This document shows positions 8,452-19,683 of a stretch of 23,552 nucleotides of DNA, piece by piece. This stretch comes from Conidiobolus incongruus B7586 (Eukaryota; Entomophthoromycota; Entomophthoromycetes; Entomophthorales; Conidiobolaceae). The notes under the pieces are model-generated. The model was given only the letters and a program-made list of their open reading frames with translations. It searched no databases and had not been told where the DNA came from. The translations under genes and the position numbers were made by a program. The DNA is taken from positions 1 to 23,552 of the forward strand of contig JNEM01014275.1 in assembly GCA_000697335.1 (NCBI GenBank). The letters are read 5' to 3'. Each line of letters opens with the position of its first letter. The first letter of the stretch is position 1.

Positions 8452-11002
8452 ATATAATATCTATTAAATTAATATATATAAATGATATAAAATTGGTTCT
8501 TTAATATTTTCATATTTAATAAGTTTAATAAGATTAATAATAGCTTCCTATTGTTCCTTTAGGGATTATATATAATACCCTCTGTTATTTTATTTGTATT
8601 AACTATCTTTTATAAATGTTTAAGACTTATTTTTAATATTAAAATCATATTGGATATAAAATCTTATCTTTATAATATTTATTTATATATTCAGTATTTT
8701 AAAGGAATATTTTTATAGCTTCCTATATTAAAAATCAATTTATATTTATTTGGATTTAATAATTAATTATAATATTTGACTATATTAACTTTAGTCTTTA
8801 ATTATATTTTAGTAGGTTTTATTCAAAATAAAAAAATTTTTTTCAAACCTATATTATATCATATAATATTTATTTTAAATATTTATTATTTAAACCAAGT
8901 TTTAAACATATATATATTATAATTATTTAATATATTATATTAATTATTTTTTAAGATAATAATAATTAAAATAATTACATGTCTTTTTTAATTAAATATT
9001 AATTAATCTGGTATTAATAGTTTATTAATTATTATTATTAATTAATACCACCTTATTTTGACAAGACAAATAAATCCTTATACTTATTAAAACTTTACTA
9101 TCATTGTAATCAATAATGAAACTAATATTTATATCTCTTTAATAAAAGATTTATTTATAATAAAATATCTAATATAGTTTTGAAATAAATTTATAGATTA
9201 AAATAATTAATTTAATAATATAGATTTGTTTTTACCGCCTTTACCCAAGTTAGGAAAAGTCAAATATTACTTTATTCAGAAACTAATTTTTTTATATTAT
9301 ACTGGATTATATTTTATATAATAATGATAAATCAAAAAACTATTTAAATTTAATATTAGGCTAAACTTGTGGTTCATTTATAAATTATTAGTATTGACTC
9401 TTATAATATACCTTTTTGATTATATAAGTAAATATTATAACTAATTACCTAAGCCAAATAAAAAATAATTATTGGGAAGGAATAACAGAAATATACATGT
9501 ATAGCTAATATTAAAATACTTTAATAATATTTTAATCTTAATAAAATTATATTTTCAAAATTCTTCTTATTTTATGAAGAATAAAAAAAATAACAATAGA
9601 AATTAATTTTTTTAATATTGATAAATTTTTAATATCTTATTTAGCTTTAAAATAGTTTAATAAGAGTAAGAAATAATAAATTTAAATAAACATTATTTGC
9701 ATAAACTGTTCATAAATTTTTAGTAATATCTAAAGGTTTGTGGATAAGTTTTGCTGATATTAACATAAAAAACTTTAGACGATCAAATCAAACAATGAAT
9801 ATTAATATTAGTTATTAATGAAAAGTCATTATACATTTATATATATAGTTTAATATTATTTATTTTAAATGTAATTTCTGAAATTAAATTATCTCCCATT
9901 TCTTTGATTCTGAAGTATAAATTTATCAAAAGTTTATATAAGAAGTAATACCAAGTTTATTAAACTTAACATAGAATATTTGTACCAAGTTAAATATACT
10001 ATTAATAAGTCAATAATAATATTAAACGTTTGATTATTTAATAAATGAATACATTAAACCAAGGATTCAAGATTTAACGCAATTTGAATAGAATATATTT
10101 AATTTATATAAAATGAAAATAAAATTATATTAAAAATCAATACTGTAAAATGACATTTGCAATTTAAATGAATTTTTAAATATTTGAAACATAGTCAAAT
10201 TATTTCATATTTATCTAAAGATAATAATAGCATGATTAGCGCTGCATTATTTGAAACTGAATATTATTGTAAAATAAAATTCAAGTACTTATGTCGCAAG
10301 TAATAGCATATCGAGGTCTTTATTATTTATTGTCAGGCGTGCTCAGGACTGATGAAAATTCTGGAAACGGCGAATTTTAATACTTTGCAGATTAATATAA
10401 TTTTTATATCATTTTAATTATTTAAAAAATTTTCATATTTATTATGAATCCACTATTAAAGTTGATCAGATAAGTCAATAGTATCTATCATAACAAATAG
10501 TGAACTGCTTAAGGTAATATATATAGATTATCGAAATGAAATTCATGATGTAAATGTGATTTTTTAATGAATATAAAAGTAAAATTGAATACATTATTGT
10601 TTGTTTATGTTATAATATCGTCTATTGGTTTGATTATTATAATTAAGCTTATTAGACAATATTTTGTAGAATAGAGAACTCATTTTGTGCTTATCTAATG
10701 AGAATTTTAGAATTAAGAATTAGAATTATATTCATGGTTCTGGATATAATTATATAATATATTTTATCGAATTTTATTCTTTCTATGGATTTTCAACATA
10801 AAAATATAAACATTTTATATCTAATCAAAACATTGAAATGATTGATATTCCCAAATTAGTAATACCAAACATTTCCAATTAAACCTATTCCTCATTCAAT
10901 ATATTTTTGAACCATAAAAAATTATCTTGTCACACTACTGTTATTCTAACATTAATTTCTGTTAATCTTAATTCCCGATAGAGCTTCAAAATATAGATCA
11001 AA
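8452..11002. other. gene-free AT-rich stretch, right of the adapter junction
   Basis: No coding exons with family resemblance were found. Up to about 9960 the DNA is extremely AT-rich; beyond that it returns to the texture of the other spacers. A slightly GC-richer island lies at about 10224-10400. The right end should contain the mevalonate kinase promoter and 5' leader. Confidence 0.55.
10355..10378 (+). other. short perfect hairpin in a GC-richer island
   Basis: AAAATTC at 10355-10361 pairs perfectly with GAATTTT at 10372-10378 around a 10-nt GC-rich loop (TGGAAACGGC). The surrounding 10224-10400 has more G and C than the rest of the desert, including GGCGTGCTCAGGACTGATGA just upstream. 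It could be part of an unrecognised structured RNA, but no known family was matched. Confidence 0.35.
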
Positions 11003-12726
11003 ATGGTGCTGGATGAATTAATGAAAATGACTTTAAATAATGTGAGCGATCAGAGTTTCACTATTCATCCCGATTCCGACGAGCCTTTCGTTTGTTCTGC
11101 CCCTGGTAAAGTTATCCTCTTCGGAGAACATGCGGTAGTTTACGGAAAGGTAATTATTTTGATAATTTTTAATGTTAGTATTAACCAAGGTTTTAGACTG
11201 CTGTAGCAGCTTCTATTAATTTGAGAACTTATGCTTTTTATATCCCCAGAACCGATGATAAAATTAGGTTTTCAGCTCCCGATTTGAAATTTTCTTTGAA
11301 GTGGAAATTATCAGATCTTCCACTTAGTCAATTTGAACAGTCTGTTTTTGACCCCAGTAATCCCAATAGCTTAGAAGGTATTGTAGATATTTTCGTATAA
11401 TATGCTTTTATCAGCTGATAATAATTTAGAGCAAATTAAGCTTGATGTTGAACAAAATAACCTCAACTTGAAAGACTTAATGGGAGAAAGTCAATTCCCT
11501 AACCAAGAAAAAGCTATTTTAGCATTTTTAACTCTCTTAGTTTGTCTTATCCCAAGAAACTGGAAGTAATAGTATATATAAAATTTTTTAAAAAAATATT
11601 AATTAATTTTTTAATAGTCAAGGGTTTAATATAACAGTTATATCATCTCTTCCAGTAGGCGCCGGATTGGGTTCTTCAGCCGCCTTTTCAGTGAGTATTG
11701 CTGGTGCTTTAATAAAACTCTTTATGCCTCACGTATTGAATGGTGAACACTCTTCAAAATTGCTGGAATTTATCAACTATCACGCTTTTTTGGCAGAGAA
11801 AATTTTACATGGCAACCCTTCTGGTATTGATAATACTATTAGTACTTATGGTAATAAATATTATATTATATTTTTGATTTAATTTGTTAATACTGGTTTA
11901 GGTGGTGTGGCTCTTTACAAATCTGGCAACTTTGAACTTTTGGACAGGTAGTATTAATTAGATTATTCAGTAATATTTGCTTTATTAATTTAATTATCTT
12001 TAGATTCCGCTCTTCCAAAGTTTTATTAACTAATACTAAAGTTCCTAGAGATACTAAAACACTCGTTTCTAAAGTTAGAGACACTTACAACCAAGTAATA
12101 TCCAAGTTCAATATATAATGGACTATCATTAATTTTTGACTATTTATTAGTTCCCCGAAGTTGTCAAACCTATGCTCGAAAGTATTGATGCAATTTCAAA
12201 AACGTTTAAGCTATATTATGAAAAGAATGGTATTATTTATCTGATATTTAATTACGATTCAAGTGTTAATAGTTTAATTTAGTTTCTTTAGAAGATTACT
12301 TCCATGAATTAGAAGTAATTTCACCCTTTAGATATTGATTAATATATTTGGACTAATTTTTATTTTTATTAGAAATTGATCGAGCTCAATCATGGTTTAC
12401 TTGCTAGTTTGGGATTAAGCCACAAGAGTCTTGAACACGTTCGTGAGGTCACTAACAAATATGAAACCAAATCCAAGTTAACTGGAGCTGGAGGTGGTGG
12501 ATGTGCTTTATCTCTCTTAAAGCCCAATATCACTCAAACCACTATTAACTCAATGCAAAATGAACTATTAGAAAGAGGGTGGGATAGCTATAGTACAACT
12601 ATGGGAGGACCAGGTATCGCCTTCCAAGCATGCCCTAATCTCACTTCCCAGGATTTTTTCCATAATCACGAGTCCACTCTCGTCACCAAAATTCCTCCCA
12701 ATTGGAGTTTTTTAACTAAACTTTAA
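11003..12726 (+). CDS. ERG12: mevalonate kinase, nine exons
   Basis: Phosphorylates mevalonate to 5-phosphomevalonate with ATP, a cytosolic or peroxisomal step of sterol and isoprenoid synthesis. Exons: 11003-11149, 11197-11377, 11415-11565, 11618-11850, 11902-11947, 12004-12094, 12151-12229, 12283-12314 and 12373-12726. They join in frame into 437 residues, a normal length for the family. The eight introns are 37-58 nt. All GHMP-kinase motifs are present. The N-terminal motif is SAPGKVILFGEHAVVYGK (32-49). The ATP-binding loop is LPVGAGLGSSAAF (171-183). NPSGIDNTIS (226-235) carries the expected catalytic Asp231. The glycine-rich motif 3 is KLTGAGGGGCALSL (355-368). The first ATG lies shortly before the conserved N-terminus, and no longer upstream frame was seen. 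No motif is damaged, so the gene looks functional. Confidence 0.93.
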
Positions 12727-13528
12727 TATTGACATATTTTAAAGTAAACGTTACAAAGCCAATTCGTGAAACTAATGAGTATTCTTGTTACTCAAAACTT
12801 TTAAGCTAACCAATTTTTGTCCTTTTCTTTTCAATAAATTTTTGGGATATTTAATTAATATCATAATAATAATATCCATTATGCCAACCTTACGTAATAT
12901 ATATTAAAATTCAATTATCAATAGCTGAAATAATTTTAGAAAGTTTAATTATTAAATAATTCAAAATAAAAATAAACCCTATGATATGATTTATATTAGC
13001 ACTATAATTGTATAGTTGATATAAAATTCACATTAATCCTTCTAAATATACCATTTCATCTGACATAATTTTATAATTACAAGATTTTATATATTTGCAT
13101 CAATATTAAATAACACTAAAATAACAATAATAAATTATAACATTACTATTTCAAATTATTTAATAATGAAGAACGTTATTAAAACAGTCACATCAAATTG
13201 AAAATTATTATAATATATTGAAAAGATGATTCAACGTATATCTTTGATTAATAATAATTGTGATATTTGTCAATGTATAGTTTAATTATTTTTATTTATG
13301 ACTTATGTTGAAAGAAATATAAAATATTGTAATATACTTATTAATTTCACTTAATCAACTAGTAATGATTTTAAATAGAACCAAGATAAATATTAAAGCA
13401 AACAGCTTGTAAAAATAGAAAATAATAAATTAATTATAATGAGTTCTAAAGTTTGTAAAAATGATGACATTTATTGAAACTGAATGAATTTGAAATTGAG
13501 AAAAATATCGGAAAAAAGGAGAGAAAAT
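12727..13528. other. AT-rich spacer, no gene seen
   Basis: The left end is the mevalonate kinase 3' region. No protein-like frame or RNA gene was found. The T-run serving tRNA-Gly termination lies at the right end. Confidence 0.55.
13512..13517 (-). terminator. RNA polymerase III T-run for tRNA-Gly
   Basis: Six consecutive A on the plus strand give TTTTTT on the minus strand, 11 nt past the tRNA-Gly 3' end. This is the usual pol III stop signal. Confidence 0.7.
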
Positions 13529-13599
13529 TGCAATGGCGGGGAATCGAACCCCGGTCTACCGCGTGGCAGGCGGTAATTATACCACTAAACCACCATTGC
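13529..13599 (-). tRNA. tRNA-Gly(GCC): tRNA-Gly (anticodon GCC)
   Basis: A 71-nt cloverleaf without intron. The acceptor arms GCAATGG and CCATTGC pair fully, with discriminator A at 13529. The D arm is GGTTTAGTGGTATAATTACC-like, the anticodon loop is CTGCCAC on a GCGG-type stem, and the T arm carries GGTTCGATTCC. Anticodon GCC reads at 13565-13567 on the minus strand. The internal A and B boxes for RNA polymerase III are intact, so it looks functional. Confidence 0.96.
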
Positions 13600-13893
13600 T
13601 TAGCTAACCCCCTTCCCAAGGATTTTTATTAAATTAATACTTATAATTATTCTAATCTCTTTCAATATAACAAACAAGTATTACCAGTCTACTTATATTT
13701 TTTTCTTCATCAATTTTAATTGTTTTTTAAATCTAAATGATCATATATACATTTTAACTTTTATACGAATTAACCTGTAATATTTTTACCTTCAACCCAT
13801 AATTCTACTAAATTCTTCATTAATATAAAGGGATGTAATTCTCAATACTAATAGTTAATTAGATATTAAACTAACATTAACAAGAATTCAAAA

Positions 13894-14955
13894 ATGAAAT
13901 TATTCAACAAAAGCTTGTTTAGCCAACTTATAATTAATACCAACAGATACTACTCTTCTCAAGCTGTCAAACCTGATATAAAATTAATTGCTAAAATTCG
14001 TCAAAAGACCGAGATTAGCATTAGTAAAGCCAAGGAGGCTTTAGTCGCCACCAATAACGACCTCGATAAGGCTCTAGAATGGATTCAAACTAACTTGGCC
14101 GAAGCTGGCGCTAAGAAGGGTGCTAAATTGGCCGGTCGTGTCGCTAGTGAAGGTCTCATCGGTGTTGCTACAGTTAATGACTTGGCTAACGGTACTTCTA
14201 AGGGTGCTTTGGTCGAGGTAAATAAAATAATTCATTATAATTAGTATCCTCATTTTAAATTGGTATAATAGTTATGCTGTGAAACCGATTTTGTTAGTCG
14301 TAATGACAATTTCCATGAATTAGTCCAATCCATTGCCAAGACCGTCTTAACCTTATCCACCGACAAGTCCAATGACATTATTTTGAACTTATCTCCAGAA
14401 ATCGTCCAACAAGCTGTTATCTCTGAAGATGTCACAGTTCAACAGAAGATCAATGAAACTATTGGCAAGTTAGGAGAAAATATTGTGCTGCGTAGAACTG
14501 TTTTGACTAACTTACCACAGACTGGCGATGCTAAGTATTTTACTGCTGGCTTTGCTCACGGCGGATTGGAATCTGGCGGTAAGATTGGTGGTTTGGTCAT
14601 CATGAAGATTGAAGGTGCTGGCGAAGCTGAGCCCGTCCCCAAGTTGGCTAGGCAATTGGCTCGTCAAGTTGTTGGATTCAATCCCCAATGCTTGTCTGCT
14701 GAAGATGCCGTTGCCGTCGCCAAGAAGAGCGAACTCTCTGCCAGCGAATACGAAGAATTCTTATCCTCTTCGGTCTTATTAAATCAAAGCTTCATCTTCG
14801 GTAGTGAGACTGTCGGCAATACCTTAAAGCAATATGTTGACTCACACCAGCTCAAGTTAAGCATTGAAGCTTTTTGTAGATTAGAAGCTGGTGAAGGTAT
14901 AGAAAAGGCTGAAGATAACTTTGCTGAAGAAGTTATGAAACAAGCTAATATTTAA
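13894..14955 (+). CDS. TSFM: mitochondrial elongation factor Ts, two exons
   Basis: Guanine-nucleotide exchange factor for mitochondrial EF-Tu. Exons 13894-14217 and 14272-14955 join across a 54-nt intron into 335 residues. A presequence-like N-terminus (MKLFNKSLFSQL...NRYYSSQ, about 1-24) is followed by the UBA-like EF-Tu-binding domain (KLIAKIRQKTEISISKAKEA, then LDKALEWIQ; about 29-67). The core begins with the hallmark TDFV (113-116), whose Asp-Phe contacts EF-Tu; the intron falls just before it (GALVE | LCCETDFVSRND). Two further core subdomains fill the rest: TAGFAHGGLESGGKIGG, then PKLARQLARQVVGFNPQCLS, then the C-terminal RLEAGEGIEKAEDNFAEEV typical of EF-Ts. Codon use is strongly biased (GGT, GCT, AAG, TTG) and the exons are GC-richer than their neighbours, suggesting good expression. 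Budding yeast lacks mitochondrial EF-Ts, so its presence argues against a close Saccharomyces relative. Confidence 0.93.
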
Positions 14956-15289
14956 ATCAGAAAATTTTAAAATGATATATAATAAAGCATTATGAAATTT
15001 ATATCATTGGTATTAAAACTATATCGATAACTGTTAAATCATTATTATAGTACATATAATATTTATTTTTTAATTAAATATATCAATTGCATATAACCAT
15101 TCTTCAGCATGCTTTCTTATTAACTATTAAGGAATGTGATTTATAATAAATTTAGTGGAGACAATTTTTAGTTAATAAAATCCATAGGTTACATCTAATA
15201 TCATTGTTAGATGGATAAACAAACCAGTGATAGAATGATGAGAAGGGGCTCAATTAAGATAATTTTCAAGGACACTTCACTCATTTAGT
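14956..15289. other. convergent 3' spacer between EF-Ts and HisRS
   Basis: The two genes converge here, so this 334-nt AT-rich interval should hold both polyadenylation regions. No other feature was seen. Confidence 0.6.
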
Positions 15290-16907
15290 TTAATTTTTGA
15301 GTGTGAGTTCTTGCTGAAGCAATTGAATTAAACTTTCCTTATTTACTTTACGTTGATCTCTAGTGACCCAATTCTTGATAGTGAATTGCTTAGTTTCAAC
15401 TTCTTCTTGACCAATGAAAATAACAAATTTAGATTTCAGTTGTGATAGGAATTTGGCAGAATTTTTGGGAGGAATGGATACTTGAGAGGAGAAGTTTGCT
15501 CGGCGCAAAATGTTGGCTAAATGATAACTTGAGCTTAGAATGGAATCTTTGAATTGTGCTGAGGAGTCGTAGAGCATTGGAATAATTTGAATAGCTGAAA
15601 CTTCGAGAGCTACTTCATTAAGCATGAGGGATAATCTTTCAGCACCACAAGCCCATCTAAATAAAAGTTTAATTTGATGATAGATATTGAATGAAAGTAT
15701 TTTAAATTACCCTATTGAAGGAATCAAATTATCGGAACCATACTTTCCTGACAAATTTTCGATTAAACCTTGGTATCTTCCACCTCCCAATACAGTGCAC
15801 TGAGATTCTCCTAGACTCCTTTCACCTGGCTTGGAAACGAATTCCCACACGGTATCATTATAGTAATCTAAACCACGTACTAGATTATTATCAACTTCAA
15901 AAGGAATTTCCTGGATATTTAGCTCTTTTTGAATCTCTTCAAATAATAATGCACTATCTGGCGATAGATAATCACCTAAACGAGGTGCATTCTTCATTAA
16001 TCGAAGATCTTCCTTGTTTTTGGAATCTAAAATTTTGACAGGGTTGATATTTAACTTGAGACGACTGAACTCTGATAACTGATCTTGATATGGTATCAAG
16101 TAGGATTTCAATGCTTGAACATACTGAAGTCGAGAATTTAAGTCACCAATTGAATTGATTTTAAGGGTCACTCGATCTGTGAGCCCAAGCTTGTTGAGAA
16201 GCATATAACCTTGGCTAATTAATTCAACATCGTTGAAAGCACTTGAAATACCAATACATTCAGCACCAAATTGATGAAACTATGTATAATTAGTAATTGA
16301 AATAAATAAATTTGTATAATAATTACTTGTCTTAGTCTCCCTTTCTGGGGTCTTTCTCTTCTGAACATAGGGCCAAAGTAGTATAATTTTTGAGGTAATT
16401 GAAACTTTAAATCATTGTTGATAAATGCTCTTATAACACCTAAATTAGTTCATTAACAAGCCGAGCAAAAATAAAAAGCATGACAAAAAGCTTTACCCGC
16501 AGTTCCTTCAGGTCTCAAAGCGATCCTCTCTCCATTTTTAACATCTTCTAACTCGTATAATTCTTTACCAACAACTACTTCAGATCCTTCCCCAAGTCCT
16601 TTGTTGAATAGTTCAACTTGTTCTAAAATAGGTGTGGCGATCTAATAATAAAATTTAGGAAAAATCATACCTTGCCAATTCATTGACTATTCACCTTACT
16701 ATAGCCAAACAGATGCATAACTCTCTTAGCTTCTGATTCGATCAAATTAAGCTTATCCATATTGGATCCCAAATAATCTTGCATCCCTTTAATCCTTTTA
16801 ATATTTAACTTTTCATTGCTCTTAGCAGTTTGTATTGTAGCACTTTGGGTGCTTGAACTATATTTACGAATACTGCTGATAATAACTCTTAATTGATTAT
16901 TTACCAT
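15290..16907 (-). CDS. hisS: bacterial-type histidyl-tRNA synthetase, probably mitochondrial, five exons
   Basis: Charges tRNA-His with histidine. Exons in coding order: 16695-16907, 16497-16641, 16327-16439, 15711-16279 and 15290-15656, giving 468 residues. Introns are 47-57 nt; the first uses a GTGAAT donor, chosen because it joins FGYSK to IATPILE of motif 1. The class II motifs are complete. [14 protein letters not shown] lies near 112-125. Motif 2 is [20 protein letters not shown] (144-163). The histidine loop is [15 protein letters not shown] (290-304), and [10 protein letters not shown] begins at 322. Motif 3 is GWACGAERL (347-355), followed by the anticodon-binding domain. LRPEGTAG and RPQKGR.RQFHQ.G are the bacterial signature; eukaryotic cytosolic enzymes have LRYDLTVP and RGRYREFYQCDFD instead. 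The start ATG at 16907 opens a Ser/Arg-rich N-terminus ([20 protein letters not shown]) suited to mitochondrial import. All key residues are present. Confidence 0.92.
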
Positions 16908-17348
16908 TGGAAAATCCAATTTATAAAATAATAGGATATTTTTAAAACAGTGTTATAATAAAAAATAAATAAATGGTATTTGAATTAATAGTATAGTATT
17001 AATTAAAATATTAATATTAATATTAAGTTATAAATAATAAAAAATGTAAAGGGATGGTAACGTATATTTATTTTGTCTTTTATTATTAAAAAAATTATGG
17101 GATGAAAATGGGTAAGTGGGACGACTGAAAATATATTTTGCATACAAATTCCGAAATCCCTGACAACGAAAAAATTATCAAATTAATGTCAAATGACCAA
17201 AATTAATCTAATCGAGTTTTCACAATGTTTATCTCTCTTTAGTAGTTTGTCAAGTCAATAGTCGCTTTATTTGTTTTTAAGTACTAAAAAGGTTGTTAAT
17301 ATATATTATATATTTTATTAGTCTATATTTTGCGTTATTTTGTCAACT
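16908..17348. promoter_or_regulatory. divergent promoter region between HisRS and PHD genes
   Basis: The two start codons face away from each other across 441 nt, so both promoters must lie here unless one gene has an unseen upstream exon. The sequence is AT-rich with TATATATTATATATTTTATTAG near 17300 as a possible TATA region for the right-hand gene. No specific factor site is claimed. Confidence 0.45.
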
Positions 17349-18965
17349 ATGGGTAAGTGTTTAATATTTTGAGCTTTACGTTTTTGTATAGTTGTTTTGA
17401 TTTATTGTTTATATATCTCAATAGCTTGATATGAAAATTAATTTCACTTATTTACTTCTCTTGCTCTATACTTCATTTCACTATCCAAAGGAACTAGTTA
17501 TATCTATTTACTTACTGATAGTGTAAACTTCCACCGCCCCAAGTTACTCTAATTTACATTTTCGGAAACTAACTTGTTTGTGATTTAGGCCGTCAACCAA
17601 ATCGAAGCAGAGGAGGAAACAGCTTATCAACTACAGACACATTTTCTTCTAAACATGCTGCATTTAACTCAAAAAATGGCTCTTCTTCAGCTCGTTCTAA
17701 CAAATCAGTTAAGAATAATTCCAGAAGAACTAAACGATATTCTGAAGAAAAAGACTTTGACGAGGTTGACGAGGAGGATGAAGAAGACGAAGAAGAACCT
17801 GCGGGTATTACTAGGTGTATTTGTAAACTTCAACGTAAGATAATAGAGCCGAGTAAAATCGTACTTTTATTAATCCAGTACTATAGATGCAGATGGTGTA
17901 ATGATTCAATGTGAAGAGTGTGAAGTTTGGCAGCACATAGAGTGTGTTAACATACCCGAATCTGAAATTCCTGAAAAATACTTTTGTGAACAGTGCAGAC
18001 CTGATCTTCATCCTTATTTAGTGAAGTAACCTTGAACATTTCTAGTTGGTTCATGAGATACTAATTATTTTATTAGGTACGAAAAACCCTCCTCAGCCAA
18101 AAAATCACATAAAAAACCATCAGGATCGACTAACTCAGTCAATAATCAAAACTCAGCTAATAGCAATTTGCTCAATACCGTTTCTAAAACCAAATCTATC
18201 TCACTATCGGCCTCCAGTAGTCAAAAGCCCAAGTCGGCTTCTAACACTCCCATTCAACAAGATTCGCCACCTTCTCAGGTATTTACTACCAGAAGTGGAA
18301 GACAAACGGCAATTAGGAATAAAGGCACTTATTTGGAAATCCCTGAAGATGCAGATATGGATCAAGTTGTCGAAACGAGCGAAGAAACTCCTAGTGCCTC
18401 CGAAAAGAAATCCCACTCATCCCGCAGAAGTAAAAGGTCATCACCCAAGCCGATGTCCTCCAACGCGATGGCCGGTCCATTATCCATGTCTAAAGCCTCA
18501 AGTAACAACTCTTCCCACTCTTTAAGAAGAGCTGAATCTTATCGCACCTCAATCTATTTCCGTGAAATGCCTGCATTCCCTAACTTCGATGCACTCAGTG
18601 ACTTTTTCAGCCCTCCTGTGCAAGCACCCAAACCACCTAGCTACAACCCTACCCCCACAAACTCCAATAAAAAGAAAGGTAACAAGAGAAAATCAACACC
18701 ACCTCCCAGAGCTCGTAACGTGCACGCTCGTAGCCAGCTCAATGCCATTATGATCAGAGCAGATCGAATGCTAGGTCACTGTGATGTCATGATTAAAGAG
18801 CTCCAAGACACGTCCCTCTCCATCCTCAATCCCACGAAGCTCAATACTTTACCAGCGGGAATAAGTTGTATTGAAGCTATTGACAGTCTCAAAAGGAAAC
18901 TACAAGACTATAAGGACCAATACGAAAATATACGTTCTAAGAAGGAAGTCAAATTGGATCACTAA
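17349..18965 (+). CDS. CTI6: PHD-finger protein, Cti6-like chromatin regulator, four exons
   Basis: Exons 17349-17352, 17589-17834, 17887-18025 and 18077-18965 give 425 residues. Exon 1 is only ATGG, followed by a 236-nt intron; the next introns are 52 and 51 nt, the last with a perfect TACTAAT branch site. Residues 1-60 are Ser/Asn-rich, and 61-73 are acidic. The PHD finger spans 77-121: C78-x-C80, C92-x2-C95, H100, C103, C117-x2-C120, with W98 of the methyl-lysine cage (MIQCEECEVWQHIECV). It is followed by RPDLHPYLVKYEKPS. The acidic stretch, the ITRC...C start and the C.QCRPDLHPYL ending resemble fungal Cti6, a subunit of the Rpd3L histone deacetylase complex whose finger binds H3K4me3. 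The rest is Ser/Pro/Lys-rich, probably disordered, with a basic helical tail (RKLQDYKDQYENIRSKKEVK). A nuclear location is inferred. The PHD call is firm, the Cti6 assignment moderate. Confidence 0.8.
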
Positions 18966-19595
18966 GTTTCTCTATGTAATCATATTTATTCAACCATTTG
19001 ACCAGACATATATCCGATTTGACTTAAATTTCTGCCACTTGAAATGATTTTTTGACTATGCTTTTCTCATTGGTTCAATTTAGCATTTTTTTATCCTCGC
19101 ATTATTTGTTAATAATTTACAATTTTGATCGCCAATTGTTGTGGCATTAGTATTAATAAAATATTGTTATTACGCACATATTTTAAATTTTTTGATTAGC
19201 TATTTTATCCTTAAATTATGGACAATGAATTAATATTATAAGTAAAAAGAAATTAGACCTTTTTAATTTACTCCAATTTGACACTTAATATGATATTTGT
19301 CAATTTACTTGCTATTCTAGTATATATCTATCATTTTCTATCAAAGGATTTCTATAATTTACAAAACATTAAACTATAGTGTATTTGATCAATATATAAC
19401 TAATTTAGTAAACATATTTAGTTTTCAAAATTAAAATATACAAAATTCAAATGCTAAAGAAAGGCTGAAATATATTAAATGAAAAATAATATATGAAAAT
19501 AAAAAAATGATATAAAAGATGATTGGATGAAAATATTAAAATTATGTAATACAGGGAGCAATATGAATTGATTTATTGAAAACTACTAGAATCAA
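18966..19595. other. AT-rich spacer, no gene seen
   Basis: Contains the 3' region of the PHD gene at its left and leads to tRNA-Thr at its right. No open frame or fold of note was found. Confidence 0.55.
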
Positions 19596-19668
19596 GCCTT
19601 CTTGGCTCAGTTGGCAGAGCGTCCGCCTAGTAAGCGGAAGGTCACCAGTTCGATTCTGGTAGAAGGCA
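19596..19668 (+). tRNA. tRNA-Thr(AGT): tRNA-Thr (anticodon AGT)
   Basis: A 73-nt intronless cloverleaf. Acceptor arms GCCTTCT and AGAAGGC pair fully, with discriminator A at 19668. A box TGGCTCAGTTGG, anticodon loop CTAGTAA on the stem TCCGC/GCGGA, and T arm ACCAG-TTCGATT-CTGGT are all intact. Anticodon AGT at 19629-19631 would be read as IGU after A34 deamination, decoding ACU and ACC. Confidence 0.96.
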
Positions 19669-19677
19669 TTTGATCTA

Positions 19678-19683
19678 TTTTTT
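19678..19683 (+). terminator. RNA polymerase III T-run for tRNA-Thr
   Basis: Six consecutive T begin 10 nt after the tRNA-Thr 3' end, the usual pol III stop signal. Confidence 0.75.

Noticed and set aside
7060-9960. Mitochondrial DNA segment inserted in the contig
   Set aside because: The composition would suit it, but I could identify no mitochondrial gene, rRNA or tRNA in it, so it is kept only as a possibility in the findings.
10350-10378. CTGATGA...GAAAC pattern suggesting a hammerhead ribozyme
   Set aside because: Stem II would have almost no pairs, and no cleavage-site UH preceded by a strand pairing with the stem III arm after GAAAC is present.
10351-10378. ATGA and AAA around a hairpin, suggesting a SECIS element
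   Set aside because: The helix is only 7 bp and the 3' non-Watson-Crick GA partner is missing.
16680-16694. HisRS first exon reading through to VNSQ and a stop
   Set aside because: The read-through breaks motif 1; splicing at the GTGAAT donor at 16694 restores the FGYSK-IATPILE junction expected for the family.
18021-18028. PHD gene ending at the TAA just after LVK
   Set aside because: GTAAC here is a donor; the following 51 nt have a perfect TACTAAT branch site and TTATTAG acceptor, and the frame continues for 296 codons with consistent coding character.
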